From assembly GCF_031143425.1 (NCBI RefSeq), contig NC_090443.1, positions 1,056,159,554 through 1,056,223,553 on the forward strand: a stretch of DNA of 64,000 bases. Direction: 5' to 3'. Shown piece by piece: positions 23,447-34,439 of the stretch; position 1 is the first letter of the stretch, and every line of letters starts with the position of its first letter. Source of the DNA: Pleurodeles waltl (Eukaryota > Chordata > Amphibia > Caudata > Salamandridae). Position numbers and translations under genes: made by a program. The notes beneath the pieces were generated by a model, which was not told where the DNA came from, did no database searches, and saw only the letters and a program-made list of their open reading frames with translations.

Positions 23447-24562
23447 GGGGGTCATTTTGACCCTAGCGGTCTTCCGACTGCCAGTGTAAATGTGGCGGTC
23501 CCACAGCCAACAGGCTGGCGGTGCAGACCGCCACAGCCACATCTGCACTCATACCGCCATGGCGGTCTGAACCGCCGGGCCAGAGATGATCATCTCCGAC
23601 TTGGTGGTCCACAGAAGACCGTCGGTGGTATCAGGAGCCAGCCTTCCGACATGGTTTCTGCTGCAGTACCAGCACCACGAAAACCATGGCAGAAGGGCTA
23701 TCAGTGACAGAGAATTCCTTCTCTGTCACTGGTAGACGGCTCACCCCAGCAAGCACTAGACCCCCCCTCCAGCCACAACACCCCTCCCCCAGCCGCCCTT
23801 CTGACATAGCGCCCCCTCCCCCTTCTGACACTGCACTCCCCTTCCCCTATCCCCCACCCACCTCCCCGCATACATGCACACAGACACACACATGCACCAC
23901 GCATACACCCATTCATCTACACTTACATACATGCATCCACTCACACGCATCCATGCACGTATTCACAACATCCATACACACATTCACAACTCCAAGCATA
24001 CACACATTCCCAACTCCATTGATACATGCATTCACAACTCCATTCATACACACATTCATGCACGCATTCTTGCACACATCCAAACATGCATACTCACACT
24101 CATACACACTGACATACAGACACGCATACAACCACGCACACACACATTCATGCACACATGTAGACACCACACACTCATACACACACACACAACACCTCCC
24201 ACTCTCCCACCCCCTCCCCTGTCGGACGATCACCTTGCCTGTTCCGTGGAGAAGGTCGTCCGGCAGGAAACAGAATGGGGCACTTCCACCGCCGGCAACG
24301 ACCTGCCAGCAGGACACCGCCAGGCCATACTATGGCCCATAATATGGCAGGCGGTGCCTTACTGGTGGGGTGGGCCGGTGGTGGAACTGCCAGAGCGCCT
24401 ATGCCTGCCAGCACAACTACTGCCGGATTTCCACCCAAAGTGTGGTGAAAATCCAGAAGTACCCATAATATGGCAGGCGGAAGACCGCCAGCACTTGCGG
24501 TCTCCTGTCGCCCGTGCCATTGGCAGTCTTCAAGGAAGACTGCCAAAGTCATAATGAGGGCC
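23447..24562. mobile_element. Serial-hairpin MITE, 1116 bp, TSD TAA
   Basis: Left end gggggtcattttgaccctag and right end gccaaagtcataatgagggcc are inverted relatives. TAA duplications lie at 23444-23446 and 24563-24565. It shares the 19.1-kb copy's layout, including a central cacacattcatgc-type microsatellite (23860-24200). The retroviral frame on either side is in register once the element and one TAA are set aside, showing that it inserted into an already integrated pol gene. Confidence 0.9.
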
Positions 24563-25370
24563 TAAATTAGTAGTGTTAACATGAGTGTGTAGGTGCTTAG
24601 ATGCAAGCATGTCTGTTTGCAATGTTCTGAGTATATTAGATTTTTCCGTAGTCCAATGTTGGTCTAAAAAATAAGGATGAATTAAATTGTACAATGGTTT
24701 AACCCATGGTACATAATCTGGTATGTGTGTTCTACCAAAACTTAGAAAGCCTAAAAGTGATTGTAGCTTTTTTAATGTATTTGGTGGTTGTAGAGAGCAC
24801 ACTTATCTAAGAAGTGTGATACAAGGCTTCTGCATTGATGTGATAATTCATATTCTAGAAACAGGACAGTGAGAAAAGCAATTTTAGATTTTTGAAAAAT
24901 GAATTTAGAGCCATGGTGAGCCAATCCTAAAACTATGAGATCCACTCTGGCAAAATGTGTGTTTAAATCATCATATCTGAGGTAAATGGCATCAATGTAA
25001 GACATTGTTTCTGAGTCAATTTCTTGTAAAATTGACAATACACAGGCAGTAATTGGACCTGGACTGTTCTTGTATCCTTGAGGGAGCCTACAGAATCTTC
25101 AATGGGGCTCTAAAGTGGTAAACACTGTCAAATCTTTGCTTTTAGGCGCTATATTTTGAAATAAAAAAAGCACTGGAAATGTCCAATGTAGTTTTGTATT
25201 TTTTTACGAACAATATTGTTCATTAAAGCTGTGCTTTGTGAATTTTGTATTTCAAAAGTCTGTGTATGACTGTTTAAATGTGAATAGTCTATGACTATGC
25301 GATAGGAATGATCTGGGTTAGCTACAGGAAATAAAGGATTATTCATAGAAGAGATGCAAAGGTCAATCAC
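24563..25370 (-). pseudogene. Retroviral reverse transcriptase, inactive
   Basis: On minus, the fingers motif with NPLFPVANPDHSYRIVIDYSHLN-type sequence is at ~25345-25275, the palm motif at ~25003-24985 and the thumb block QSLLGFLSFGRTHIPDY at ~24770-24710. The YxDD catalytic motif reads YIDAIYL, so the second aspartate is replaced by alanine. Frames are broken between the fingers and palm (about 25140-25040). Known consequence: loss of the second aspartate abolishes polymerase activity. Confidence 0.85.
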
Positions 25371-25381
25371 GCCTTGATATT

Positions 25382-26498
25382 CTAATTATAATAGAATTTC
25401 CCTGAAGGGTGTTTAGCTTCATGTTTGATAGGGTAGTGTTGTTTCATTTGCAGACTGGATCTCATGGGTATAACATGATAAGGTGAGTCTTTCTCCCTTT
25501 CTACTTGATTGCAATATAATCCCGGGGCCTGTGCAAGAGCCCATTTCGTGTCATATGCTTCTTTAACTTCATTGGAACAAGCACAGAAAAGGATGGTAAT
25601 ATTACATCCGCCCCGTGGCACTTTTCTAATAAACTCAGATGCCAATCCACCTCAGCCAAGAGAATGTCATACGCATTAGACAAGTTTTGCCAGAATATTA
25701 CTTTAATCGTACGCGGTGTATCACCCTCGATTTGGATATCCAAATCATAAAGTCTATCAGTAGGAACTGGAGTTTCAACTTGTATGAAATCCATTAGTCA
25801 GTCTTGCTGCCAGAAACTCTTGAAGAGTCTGGAAAACTATTGTGACCTCTACTGCACTGTCGAGCAGTGTTTTTGCCCACGCCTTGCTCAGAAGATGTGT
25901 CCTGAGTATTTCTAGCATATTTATTTAGTGGAAATTCCTGCCACTTCCTTCTTTTTAAATTGTGTTTTTTTGCTGTGGAAATTTTGCTTCCATTGTTTAT
26001 GATGGGGTTAGAGGAGTGCTGTGAGTCTATTTTTGGTTTCACAAACTCTTCCTGTCTGTGTGCACCTTGCCTCGCTCTCTCTGACTTTCTGTCTAAAGAG
26101 TCTGAAAGGAAGGAGAAGCACTGAATCAGAACACTGATACCTATCAGGCTGTTTAATTGCATCACGGTTATGTAAATTATAAACTTGTTCAGTAGACTCT
26201 GGTTGCAGAGGTCCACTCCGTGTTTTAGTTTTATCTTTATCTTTATTTTTATCTCAGCACTTTTAGAAGACTCAGGTGTCTGCTTGGAGGTGCCTGTGTC
26301 AGACGCCGTTTTAAGTTGTGGCTTAGGAGGCTTGGCTCCCAATTTATCATGACCTACAGATAGATAGGCCTCAGAAATATTTTGAGGGAGCTCGCACTGC
26401 TGATCCGCAGTGGGAACTAATGTGAGACATTGGCCTATTGCCAAAGATGCTGCCTCTGCTTTATTGAGGACACCCTGGCACCTTCTGGACACTCCCAA
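25382..26498 (-). pseudogene. Retroviral gag C-terminus and protease-region remnant
   Basis: Upstream of RT on minus. 26498-25794 is an open 234-codon frame with a Lys/Arg- and Ser-rich tail after ~26100, plausible for a nucleocapsid-like basic region. An I/K repeat (eight codons near 26230) comes from a tttatctttatc run. 25794-25382 encodes a segment beginning MDFIQVETPVPTDRLYDLDI where protease and the RT N-terminus should lie. No clear DTG/DSG protease motif was found. Assignment is by position and is moderate at best. Confidence 0.5.
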
Positions 26499-26649
26499 AC
26501 ACCTCCACCGAGGTTGAGATGTTCATCCTCCTTTATGACATCATCAGTACTCCATACCACACATTGCGTCATCCTTGGATGTTTTCCAACCTTTTATTGT
26601 AGTTCAACTTGTGACCGCCAGGATGAAATCTCCATACAAATTTATGTCA

Positions 26650-27410
26650 TTGTGTAGGACAGATGGGGTCCTCAAAACAAAATCTGATGTATTTAGAAAG
26701 TAAACACCATTTGTGTCATAATCATCGGTGGTGTCAAATAGTAAACGACGTGTAGTAAACGAACAGTCTGCCGTGGGGATCGCTGCACGTTAAACCAGGT
26801 GCACTTGTGCCTAAGTTTATAAACCACGGGTGTTCGTGTGACCAATTGTGAAAAATAAACCACCTAGAAAACTTGTGTGAACTCAGACAGGACTCCAAGA
26901 ACAATTTCAATTAAATAAACATGTGCGTGAAAGGAATAGTGCGCATGGAAAAAACAGCTCATTCCACACAGCTAATTGTGCCGGCCCTACATCTGTGACG
27001 TGACTCAAACAGGCGGGGGGGTCAAAATAACCCCTCACTATCAAATAGACCAAATATTAACGTGACAGTGTATTCATGCAAACACTGTGTGTTAGTGACT
27101 GGAATAGAAGCCGCTGTTCATCTCCTTTCCATGTACATGTCTAGCCCGGCTCCTCTGTTTTCAGAATCTAAAAGTGACAAACACATAGCCATGCACTGGC
27201 GTGACTCCTGCGGCCAGGAATTAACATCTGGGTCTCTGAGCCACTTATAAATAAATGCGCTTAGCTGTGTGCGAGCGCCTGCTTGTTCCCTTCACGGGGT
27301 CTGGCGAGGCCACCATGCTTACTGCGTTAAATATTACAATTCAAGCAAAGACAGTACCCCATATAACGCAATCTTCAACTAGAGGAACCATACCAAGTGG
27401 AAGACACATA
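26650..27410. other. Non-coding stretch, possible retroviral LTR/leader
   Basis: No coding frame of interest. It contains a ttataaataaatg block (~27246) that could serve as a TATA box or poly(A) signal, and a gggggggtcaaaataacccct foldback (~27015-27035). It lies between the gag-like frame and the 28-kb fragment, so it may be an LTR or leader, but I cannot define TG...CA ends. Confidence 0.3.
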
Positions 27411-28036
27411 GGGCCTCATTACGAATTTGGCGTCCTTTAACAGGACCGGCAAAGTCGCTGCAGGCAAAAGACCACCAGTACTGGAGGTCTTTTGTCCGCC
27501 AGATTAGGAGTTTTCCGCTGGGCCAGCAGGCGAAAACAGCATGTTCGCCCACTGGCCCAGCGGAAAACTCACCACAACATTGACGCTGGCTCTTAATTGA
27601 GCCAGAGGCAATGTTGTGGTGCGTTGGGTGCGACAGCACCCGTTGCACATTTCACTGCCCGTAATAAGGGCAGTGAAATGCGCGATGGCGCTGTGCATGG
27701 GGGCCCCTGCACTGCCCATGGCAAGTGCATGGGCAGTGCAGGGCCCCCAGGTGCCCCCCGACACCCCCATTCCACCAGCCTTTCCATGGTGGTGTTAACC
27801 ACCATGGAAAGGCTGGCAGATGGGGACTCGTAATCCCCGGGGCAGTGCTGCCCTGGCAGATTACAACCACTGGGACCGCCAGACTGCCGGCTGGCAGCAT
27901 CCTGGCGGTGTCGGCAGTTGGACCATGGCGGCTCCACCAAAGTCATACTGGGGCGGTCGGACCATTCTGTCTATGGGGGTCTGACTGCCATCGTGAGGCT
28001 GGCGGTATTAAGACCGCCAGCCTCGTAATGAGGCCC
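27411..28036. mobile_element. Serial-hairpin MITE, 626 bp, TSD ATA
   Basis: Ends are gggcctcattacgaatttggcg on the left and ccgccagcctcgtaatgaggccc on the right, with ATA at 27408-27410 and 28037-28039. The interior is a series of adjacent inverted repeats, for example gttttccgctgggccag (~27509) against ctggcccagcggaaaac (~27553), and ccatggaaaggctgg against ccagcctttccatgg (~27775-27810). No microsatellite core is present, in contrast to the 19- and 23-kb copies. Confidence 0.9.
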
Positions 28037-28039
28037 ATA

Positions 28040-28740
28040 GTGACTATTTTGGGTGTATCTTGGAGCCCCCTGTAGGGAAACACTGCTGCAAGCTGATTTG
28101 TTGTTTGTGCAATCCCAAAAAGAATTTCCTCCTGTTCGGTAGGTATTTTCCGCATTAATACTAACTGGACTAATTGCAGGCACAGCTAACTGTGGCTGTC
28201 CAGCTTGAAGAGCCCTTGCTAGGGCAGTAGTTATTGTGCGCATAACAAACTGCATTAGACGTCAATACAGTCTAACTAAATTAGTGTACAGAGCAAGCAC
28301 TTTACGATTATTTAATACCCCTGCGTTTGGATATGGTGCATAGCCAGTGAAGACTGGTCATGTTGCCCCCTAAGTACTGAGAGGTCTCAGTATTTCATGT
28401 TGAGGTGTTTGTGGGAGGGCTCCTTGGAACCAATTTTTATGTTCCTAGTAGGTTTATAGCATTTTTAAATATTCTTAAGGTGTAAATACACGACTCAGTG
28501 TGTGTATGAAATGTTTGTGTTAGCATCGACTCCAGGAAAATTAACCCAGGAATAAAAAACTTCACATTTATAAGCTTTGTATGTCTCAACCACAAAGGGA
28601 ACATCTCCACAGCCATTGACGAGCCCATTAGCAGTTAAATGTGCAGCTACTGCCTGTCTGCCATTAACAGGAATATTCACTGGTTGTGTCATATTTAATG
28701 AATCAGATCCAAAGAGAGGAAACACTATGGGGGGGTAATC
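28040..28740 (-). pseudogene. Unassigned retroviral-type coding remnant
   Basis: Minus-strand frames at 28725-28495 and 28255-28040 are open, and the latter continues in register past the MITE at 27411-28036 to a stop near 27335. The first frame contains two potential N-glycosylation sites (NMT, NIS) and Cys residues. That could suggest an envelope surface segment, but the position upstream of gag would then imply a second provirus. No family recognised. Confidence 0.3.
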
Positions 28741-28914
28741 CTTTCAAAAGTTGAATCTTTTTCACCACTGATGTCTCCATGAAGAGGAACCTTGCTCACA
28801 CGTGAGAAAGCTACTGAGGAGACCCATTAAATAAGAACCTGGCGCCATGCAATACAGATCCTACGAGTTCAGTAGGACTGTGTGTGTGACATGAACTTCA
28901 CATTATAGAGACTT

Positions 28915-29170
28915 TGGGTCTGATTTAGATCTTGGTGGATCTGGCCCCGCCTTCTCTTTTCCATTGGTTTCTCCGTCCGCCTACTAGGCGGTCCTCCTGC
29001 TCTGTTTAGATGCTGGCAGGTCGATGTATGAAAGTCCGTCAGAATGTCGCCGTCTCCATCCACATTTTCCCCTGCGGCGATGGCGCCATAGCCAAACGTG
29101 GCTGTCAGAGGGAGTGCAGCCACTTTGTCTGCCCGGCCAAACACGATTTGCCTTCCCGCCCATGTAAATG
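28915..29170. repeat. MITE remnant, TGATTTAGATC family
   Basis: Starts tgggtctgatttagatcttgg, the same terminal type as the complete copy at 51354-51587, followed by GC-rich ccgcctactaggcgg foldbacks. No matching right terminus is visible, so the copy is truncated or diverged. Sequence to ~29300 has minus ORFs without recognised domains. Confidence 0.5.
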
Positions 29171-30420
29171 AATTGGAGAACTGGAAAGAAATATAAGGTT
29201 GAAATGTACCCATTTTTTGCCACTTCTTTTTACCCAATCGCCCGAGTCCTTACTTTGCTGCTGCAACTTGACCATGAACCTAATCAACCCCATTGTCACC
29301 AGAAACAAAGGTAAGCTACTTTTTTACGTGTTACCTTTTTAATTGTTTGTTTACATTAGCTCTGGACTCGTACATTTTTATTTCACTCTTGCAAGAAATA
29401 TTTTACTAATGTGCAATGCATATATGTGTAATGTGGTCATTTAAGAAATTTAAAGAAACACACCTGTATAATTTTATTTTAATTACAAATTTAGTGAGAG
29501 CTACATTCATGATAATGGACATCTACACAAAAATGTACATGAATCTTAAATTCAACATGTGTCCATACAGGTGTGTTTAATTATTTTTCATAAACTATCA
29601 AATCATATACATATGCATTACACATTATTGGAATGAATAAAATGTAATACATTGTAGAAATTGTACTAGCAAGGCAAAACATTGGTTACAATAAATGTAA
29701 AATCAATGTTACTTCTAAATTTAAAATACCTTATATATTTAGTAATGTCACATTTCCCCTTGTCTAGTGCACTTTCTGTATATTATTAAATTTTCCTTTA
29801 CTCAATTTGTTCAAGGTGTAATGCATGTGTGTTTATTTTTATCACTTGTCAAGTTAAAATAAACACCCCTGTATTTACACTTAAAAAAATGTTACATTTT
29901 GGCGTAAGTGTCCATTACCATGAGGAATGCTTCACCAAAATGTCTATGTCCATTACAAATTTTTATCACTAATGTTTGCTCTGTACAAATTTGTTATTTA
30001 AAAAAGCTTTTGCCTTTACTGTCATAAATGTAAGTAAGAATACGTATCTCACATTTCATCATCATCATTATCATTTATAATAACCAATGACTGGTAAATA
30101 AATAAGAATGTCAGGACAAACTTTGGAGAAATAAAATATTTTTATTATTAAATGAGATACTTCTCTCAAATAATTTTATTCCAAGACAAATTATAAAGGG
30201 ACGCATAACCATGATGCACAGCAACAGCCTGCGTGGTTCTTGCCAAGAATGTGCCTCCTAAACAGTCTGTCAAAAGGTAACCTCCTCTGGAAGGGGCATC
30301 TAGTGAGCACGGAGCAGGCACCTCTATAATCTTTCTTGGGAGGGGTGGGTTTACATTTCACAGGGTTTAGGGACAGGTAAGGAATGAATTCATGAGAAGT
30401 ACGGGCAGGGGAGTGGGAGA
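29171..30420. other. AT-rich non-coding stretch
   Basis: High A+T content with no open frame above ~60 codons and no recognised transposon ends. 30180-30420 is less AT-rich but also featureless. I see no gene here. Confidence 0.6.
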
Positions 30421-30890
30421 GTGTTGGGTTTGGGAGGTAAAAGGAGCTGGAGTGGGTGAGGTGTATGTCTGTATGCTTTAGAGTTGCATGTGGGTATGGT
30501 GTATGTTGTGTATGTTTGGGTGTGTGTTTTTTGGAAGTTGTTTGGTGTTCAGGTGAGTGTGCATTTGGGTTTGGTTAGTGTTGTGGGTGTGCTTTTGTGT
30601 GAGTGTGTTTGTTTGGATCAGTGTGCTATTGAGGTGGTTGTGATTCACATGTCTGCATGTTTTGCAGTTGCATGTGGGTCTGGTGTGTTTTTGGATGTGT
30701 GTGGTTTGGCAGGTGTCTGGTATTTGGGTGAGGTGTGTGTTTGGGTTTGGTGAGTGTTGTTTTGCGTGTAGGTGTGCTTTTGAGTGAGTGTGTTTGTTTG
30801 GATGAGTTTGGATGTGTGTGGTTTGGCAGGTGCCTGGTATTTGGGTGAGTTGTGCTTTTGAGTTTGGTGGGTGTTTTGCATGCAGGTGTT
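30420..30890. repeat. GT-rich degenerate repeat
   Basis: Units around tgtgtttgtttggatgagtttgg and ggcaggtgtctggtatttgggtgag recur two to four times (~30600-30870), giving Thr/His/Asn-rich minus-strand frames with no protein meaning. It lies directly at the poly(A) end of the L1-like element. Confidence 0.75.
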
Positions 30891-30891
30891 C

Positions 30892-33640
30892 TTTTCTTTT
30901 TTTTTTTGTCCTCATTTATAACAAAAGGCAGGAGGTATCAAGCTTGTATCCAACTCCGGCTTAAACCCCACCATGGGGTTAGCCCTTAATAACTAACCTC
31001 CGCTAACAAAAAAAGAGGGCTCCTTGTTGGGCCTTGTTTCTTAATCATTGGACTGTCATATGCTCGATTGTCAGAGCAGATTACTTGTCCCCCAGGATAG
31101 AGACAGGGGAGCTAGCTGAATAGAAGGATAAGAAAGGTTCCCCCATTCTAAGGCATTTCTCTGAACCATTAATACAATCTAGGTTAGCAATTCTTTGAAC
31201 CGAAAATAACTAATCCATATGAGTAGAGGGAGACTTAAATATCCAATTAATACAAATCTCCCTGCGCGCTACTAGCACAAAATAGAAAATAAGATGCATC
31301 TGAAGCTTTCCTACCTCATCACCTGGACTCATCCCGGCCCCCTCGTGCAGACCAAATATAACCGTTGATAGGCTTACCCCTATTCCACTTTTCATTATAA
31401 TTGAAACAGTCTTACCCACTTCTCGTCAGAAGGTTTAGATATCCGGACATTGCCACCAAAGATGTACATCGTCTGCACCTTTCAAAGTGCACTTCGAGCA
31501 GGAACTCTTCCTCAGGGCTCCTAGTTTTGCCAATTTATTTGGAGTCCAGTAGGACCTGTATTTAGTAAACAGATGGTTCCTTCTAAGGGATGCAGACTTC
31601 ACAACAGACCAACGTGTGCACATTGATACTTGCCAAAGATGCAAGAGATTGGAGGCAGGCAGGTCCGTTTTCCAAACATCTTCAGATAATGGGAGAGAGA
31701 CATCCTCTGCTTGAACTAATGACCAGTACCATCTTGATACCTCCTTCTTTAGCACCCGTTACCTATTATTTCATTTTCCCAATTTGTGCTGAGTCCTACC
31801 TCAGATTCTCCTTGTAGCCAGCTTTTAATTTGTAAGTATTTAAACCTAGATAATCTGGTGTTGGTCCAGCTGGATAAGAAGTCCCATGAAATCATGGATC
31901 CCTCCATGACTAATTGCCCCCATCGTATAACACCCGCATCAATTAATGGAATTGCCAGTGCATCCTGCAGGCACACCGGAGTACCAGGAGTGTTCCAAAT
32001 CGGGGCCATCTCACTATAATATGGGATTCCCAGCTTTCTCCTCACCTGAAACTATGTCCTACAGGCCTCATTTAGCACCTTGGGTGACCAAATTTAAAGA
32101 GGAGGTAGAGACCCTGCTCCCGGAAGTCTTCTGTTAATGCCCGCAGTCAGGGGATGTGTAGTCCTTAGACAGTAATAGTCTAATTTCTTTCAGTTAGGAG
32201 GCCCAGCAATATAAATGAAAGTCTGGAAGTGCAATTCCCCCAGCTAACTTCTTTTTGAGAATTTTTTCCAAGCAATTCTTGGGTTTTTATGTGACCAAAT
32301 AAAGCTAGATGTTTCCCCCTGGAGTTTTTGAAGCCAGTCAGCCTTGAAATATAGGGCCAAAACACTAAAGATAATAGTAAATTTAGGCAGGGTCTTCATT
32401 TTTATTAAACTAGTTTTCCCTAGAATGGTAAACAGAAGGTGTGACCATTGATGAAGAAGCCTCTTCGTTCCCATCAAGAGGCTTGTAAAGTTTACCTGGG
32501 CCATATCCCTCAAGTTCTTCACCACCTTAAATCCTAGATATCGGGTTTCCTCTTTTTCTAGGGTATTATCCTGTGGTCCATTCTAAGTCATCACCTCTGA
32601 CTTATCAACATTGACTAAGTAACCAGAGACTTTCCCAAAGTCATTTATAATTTCTAAAATTGCTGGAGAAGACCTTTGAAAATCTTGCATATAAATCAGT
32701 AAGTCATCCGCGTAGAGGGCTTCCTTCATAACCCAACCTTTATGTTGCAAAGGTAGTATCCTCTGGTCTTGCCTGATCCTCCTAGCAAGTGGTTCAATAT
32801 ATAAATTAAACAGGAGTGGGGAAAGTGGACATCCCTGTCGTCTTCCTCTTCCTATTTGAAAATGCGGCAAAAGGTTACCATTAATGAGAATCCTAGCCGT
32901 GGGGACTTGTAGATTGCCTTAATAGATTTAATGAAATTGTCTCCTAAGTTATTCTGCTTAATTATTGCCTGTAAAAAAGGGCAACTCACTCTGTCAAATG
33001 CCTTTGCGGCGTCAATAGTCATTATAGACAGAGAAAAATTGGTAGTTGTTGAAAAGTCAATTGTGGAGACCAGGTCATGGATCAGTTACCCTAGATGTCT
33101 ATCTCTCATGAAGCCTTTCTGACTGTCAGGAACCAGCCTACCAATCACTTTGTCCAACCTCTTAGCCAGCAGTTGCACAAAGATTTTATAATCATCATTA
33201 AGCAGTGAGATAGGTCTGTATGACTCTCATCTCCTTGGATCTTTCTGCGGTTTTAAGATTAAAGGTATGATAACCTCGTTCCAGGAGGCTGGGATCGGAG
33301 AAGCCTCTATGAACACGGAATTAATCAGATGAGTTAAGACTGGGGTAGGTTCCTCTTTTAGGAGCTTATACAGCTGAGCTGGTATGTCATCCAGACCCGG
33401 TGCCTTCCCATTCTTCAACCCACCAATCATCTTATTTACTTCTACTATCTTAATCTGCTGATTGAGGATTATGTTCATGTCTTGATCTAACAACGGGAGA
33501 TTATCCTCCCTCAACCATTTGTCATTTTCCTCCTCAGAAGCAGATATGTGATCTCTGTAGAGATCGTGAAAGAAGCTGATGAAAGCCCTCTCAATGTCTA
33601 GGTCTTCTACACAGCGCTCACTAGTCTTATTAGTTACTAT
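30892..33640 (-). pseudogene. L1-like LINE ORF2, 3' portion, with poly(A) tail
   Basis: On minus, RT domain 0/1 (33620-33230) contains NKMIGGLKNGKAPGLDDIPAQLY. After a gap, 32870-32583 contains GRRQGCPLSPLLFNLYIEPLA and YADDLLIY, the catalytic motif, which is intact. The thumb and C-terminal region follow in fragments (32525-31435), including a Cys-rich SKCTLKGADDVHLWWQCP segment near the end, typical of the L1 ORF2 C-terminus. An A-rich tail (30892-30908) marks the 3' end. Numerous stops and frameshifts are present. The upstream part is displaced by the insertion at 33641-34107 and resumes at 34111. Confidence 0.85.
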
Positions 33641-34107
33641 GGGCCAGATGTAGGAAGAAAATATTTTGCGACTTGCAAATTGCGAGTCATTCCGACTCGC
33701 AAATTGCAACTCGCAAAATAGTATGCAGAAAGGTGTCTCAGACACCTTCTGCGACTCGCTATGGGGTCGCAAAGACCCACCTCATGAATATTTATGAGGA
33801 GGGTCGCAAATTGCGTCCCCATAGCGAGTCCATGCACTCACAGGGATGGTGGCCTGCTGGAGACAGCAGACCACTATGTCTGTGACTGCTTTTTTTAATA
33901 AAGCAGCTTTTTTTTTTTTTATTGCAGCCCGTTTTCCTTAAAGGAAAACGAGTTGCAATTCAAAAAAATCGTTCTTTTGGAGACCGCCCGCCAGCCCAGG
34001 GAAAAACTCATAATACCCTCCGCGGTCTTCTGACCGCGGAGCGGTATAATGGAGGGTGGAATCCTGGCGGGTGGCCTCCGCCGCCCGCCAGGGTCATAAT
34101 GAGGCCC
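33641..34107. mobile_element. Chimeric MITE joining two families (467 bp)
   Basis: The left part (33641 to ~33970) is co-linear with copy 1 of the GGGCCAGATGTAG family. The right part (~33975-34107) is co-linear with 52631-52773 of the serial-hairpin family, ending ccgccagggtcataatgaggccc. The L1 coding sequence continues on both sides. Flanking triplets are TAT (33638-33640) and AAT (34108-34110), one mismatch from a 3-bp duplication. Confidence 0.8.
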
Positions 34108-34110
34108 AAT

Positions 34111-34390
34111 GTCTCCTAATATGGTACATGGCATTTATCGCAGCAAAGTCTCCTGCCTCCTTGCATTTTAATCTTCCCAGAAGGGAGTAAAGTGAAGCTG
34201 TTGGAGTCTGATAGAGAGTGAGTTGGGTCTACGTCTGTCTGGGGCACAGCATGGTCCAAGATTAATTCCACCCCCTGTCTGGTAGCACCACAGGAACCTT
34301 GTTTTTCTTTTATAAAATAATGTTTTATACTCATGTATCTCTTCATAAAATGAGTCATACAGCTGGTTATATTTGCTTGTGTGGCTCATA
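34111..34390 (-). pseudogene. L1-like ORF2 segment upstream of RT
   Basis: The minus frame 34389-34168 (YNQLYDSFYEEIHEYKTLFY) fits the linker between the endonuclease and RT of L1 ORF2, and ends near the insertion point of the chimeric MITE. The endonuclease domain is not present because a minisatellite starts at ~34440. Confidence 0.5.
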
Positions 34391-34439
34391 TAGACGCTTT
34401 CAGGAACACGTGAGCAGGCCCCAGGCCCAGCTCTCCCTG

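Larger units (their letters stand above)
18818..28740 (-). mobile_element. Endogenous retrovirus remnant, minus strand, defective
   Basis: The order on minus is gag/protease-like (26498-25382), RT (25370-24563), RNase H (23446-22400), integrase (~22260-21830) and a hydrophobic segment of env-like position (21250-20576). The RT motif YIDxIYL and pol order resemble spuma-like/class III retroviruses, but that placement is a weak inference. Three serial-hairpin MITEs interrupt the region (19.1, 23.4 and 27.4 kb), and numerous stops and frameshifts are present. LTRs are not confidently delimited; 26650-27410 is a candidate. 18818-19130 and 20135-20575 contain no recognisable domain and may be 3' proviral remains. 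Clearly non-functional. Confidence 0.7.
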
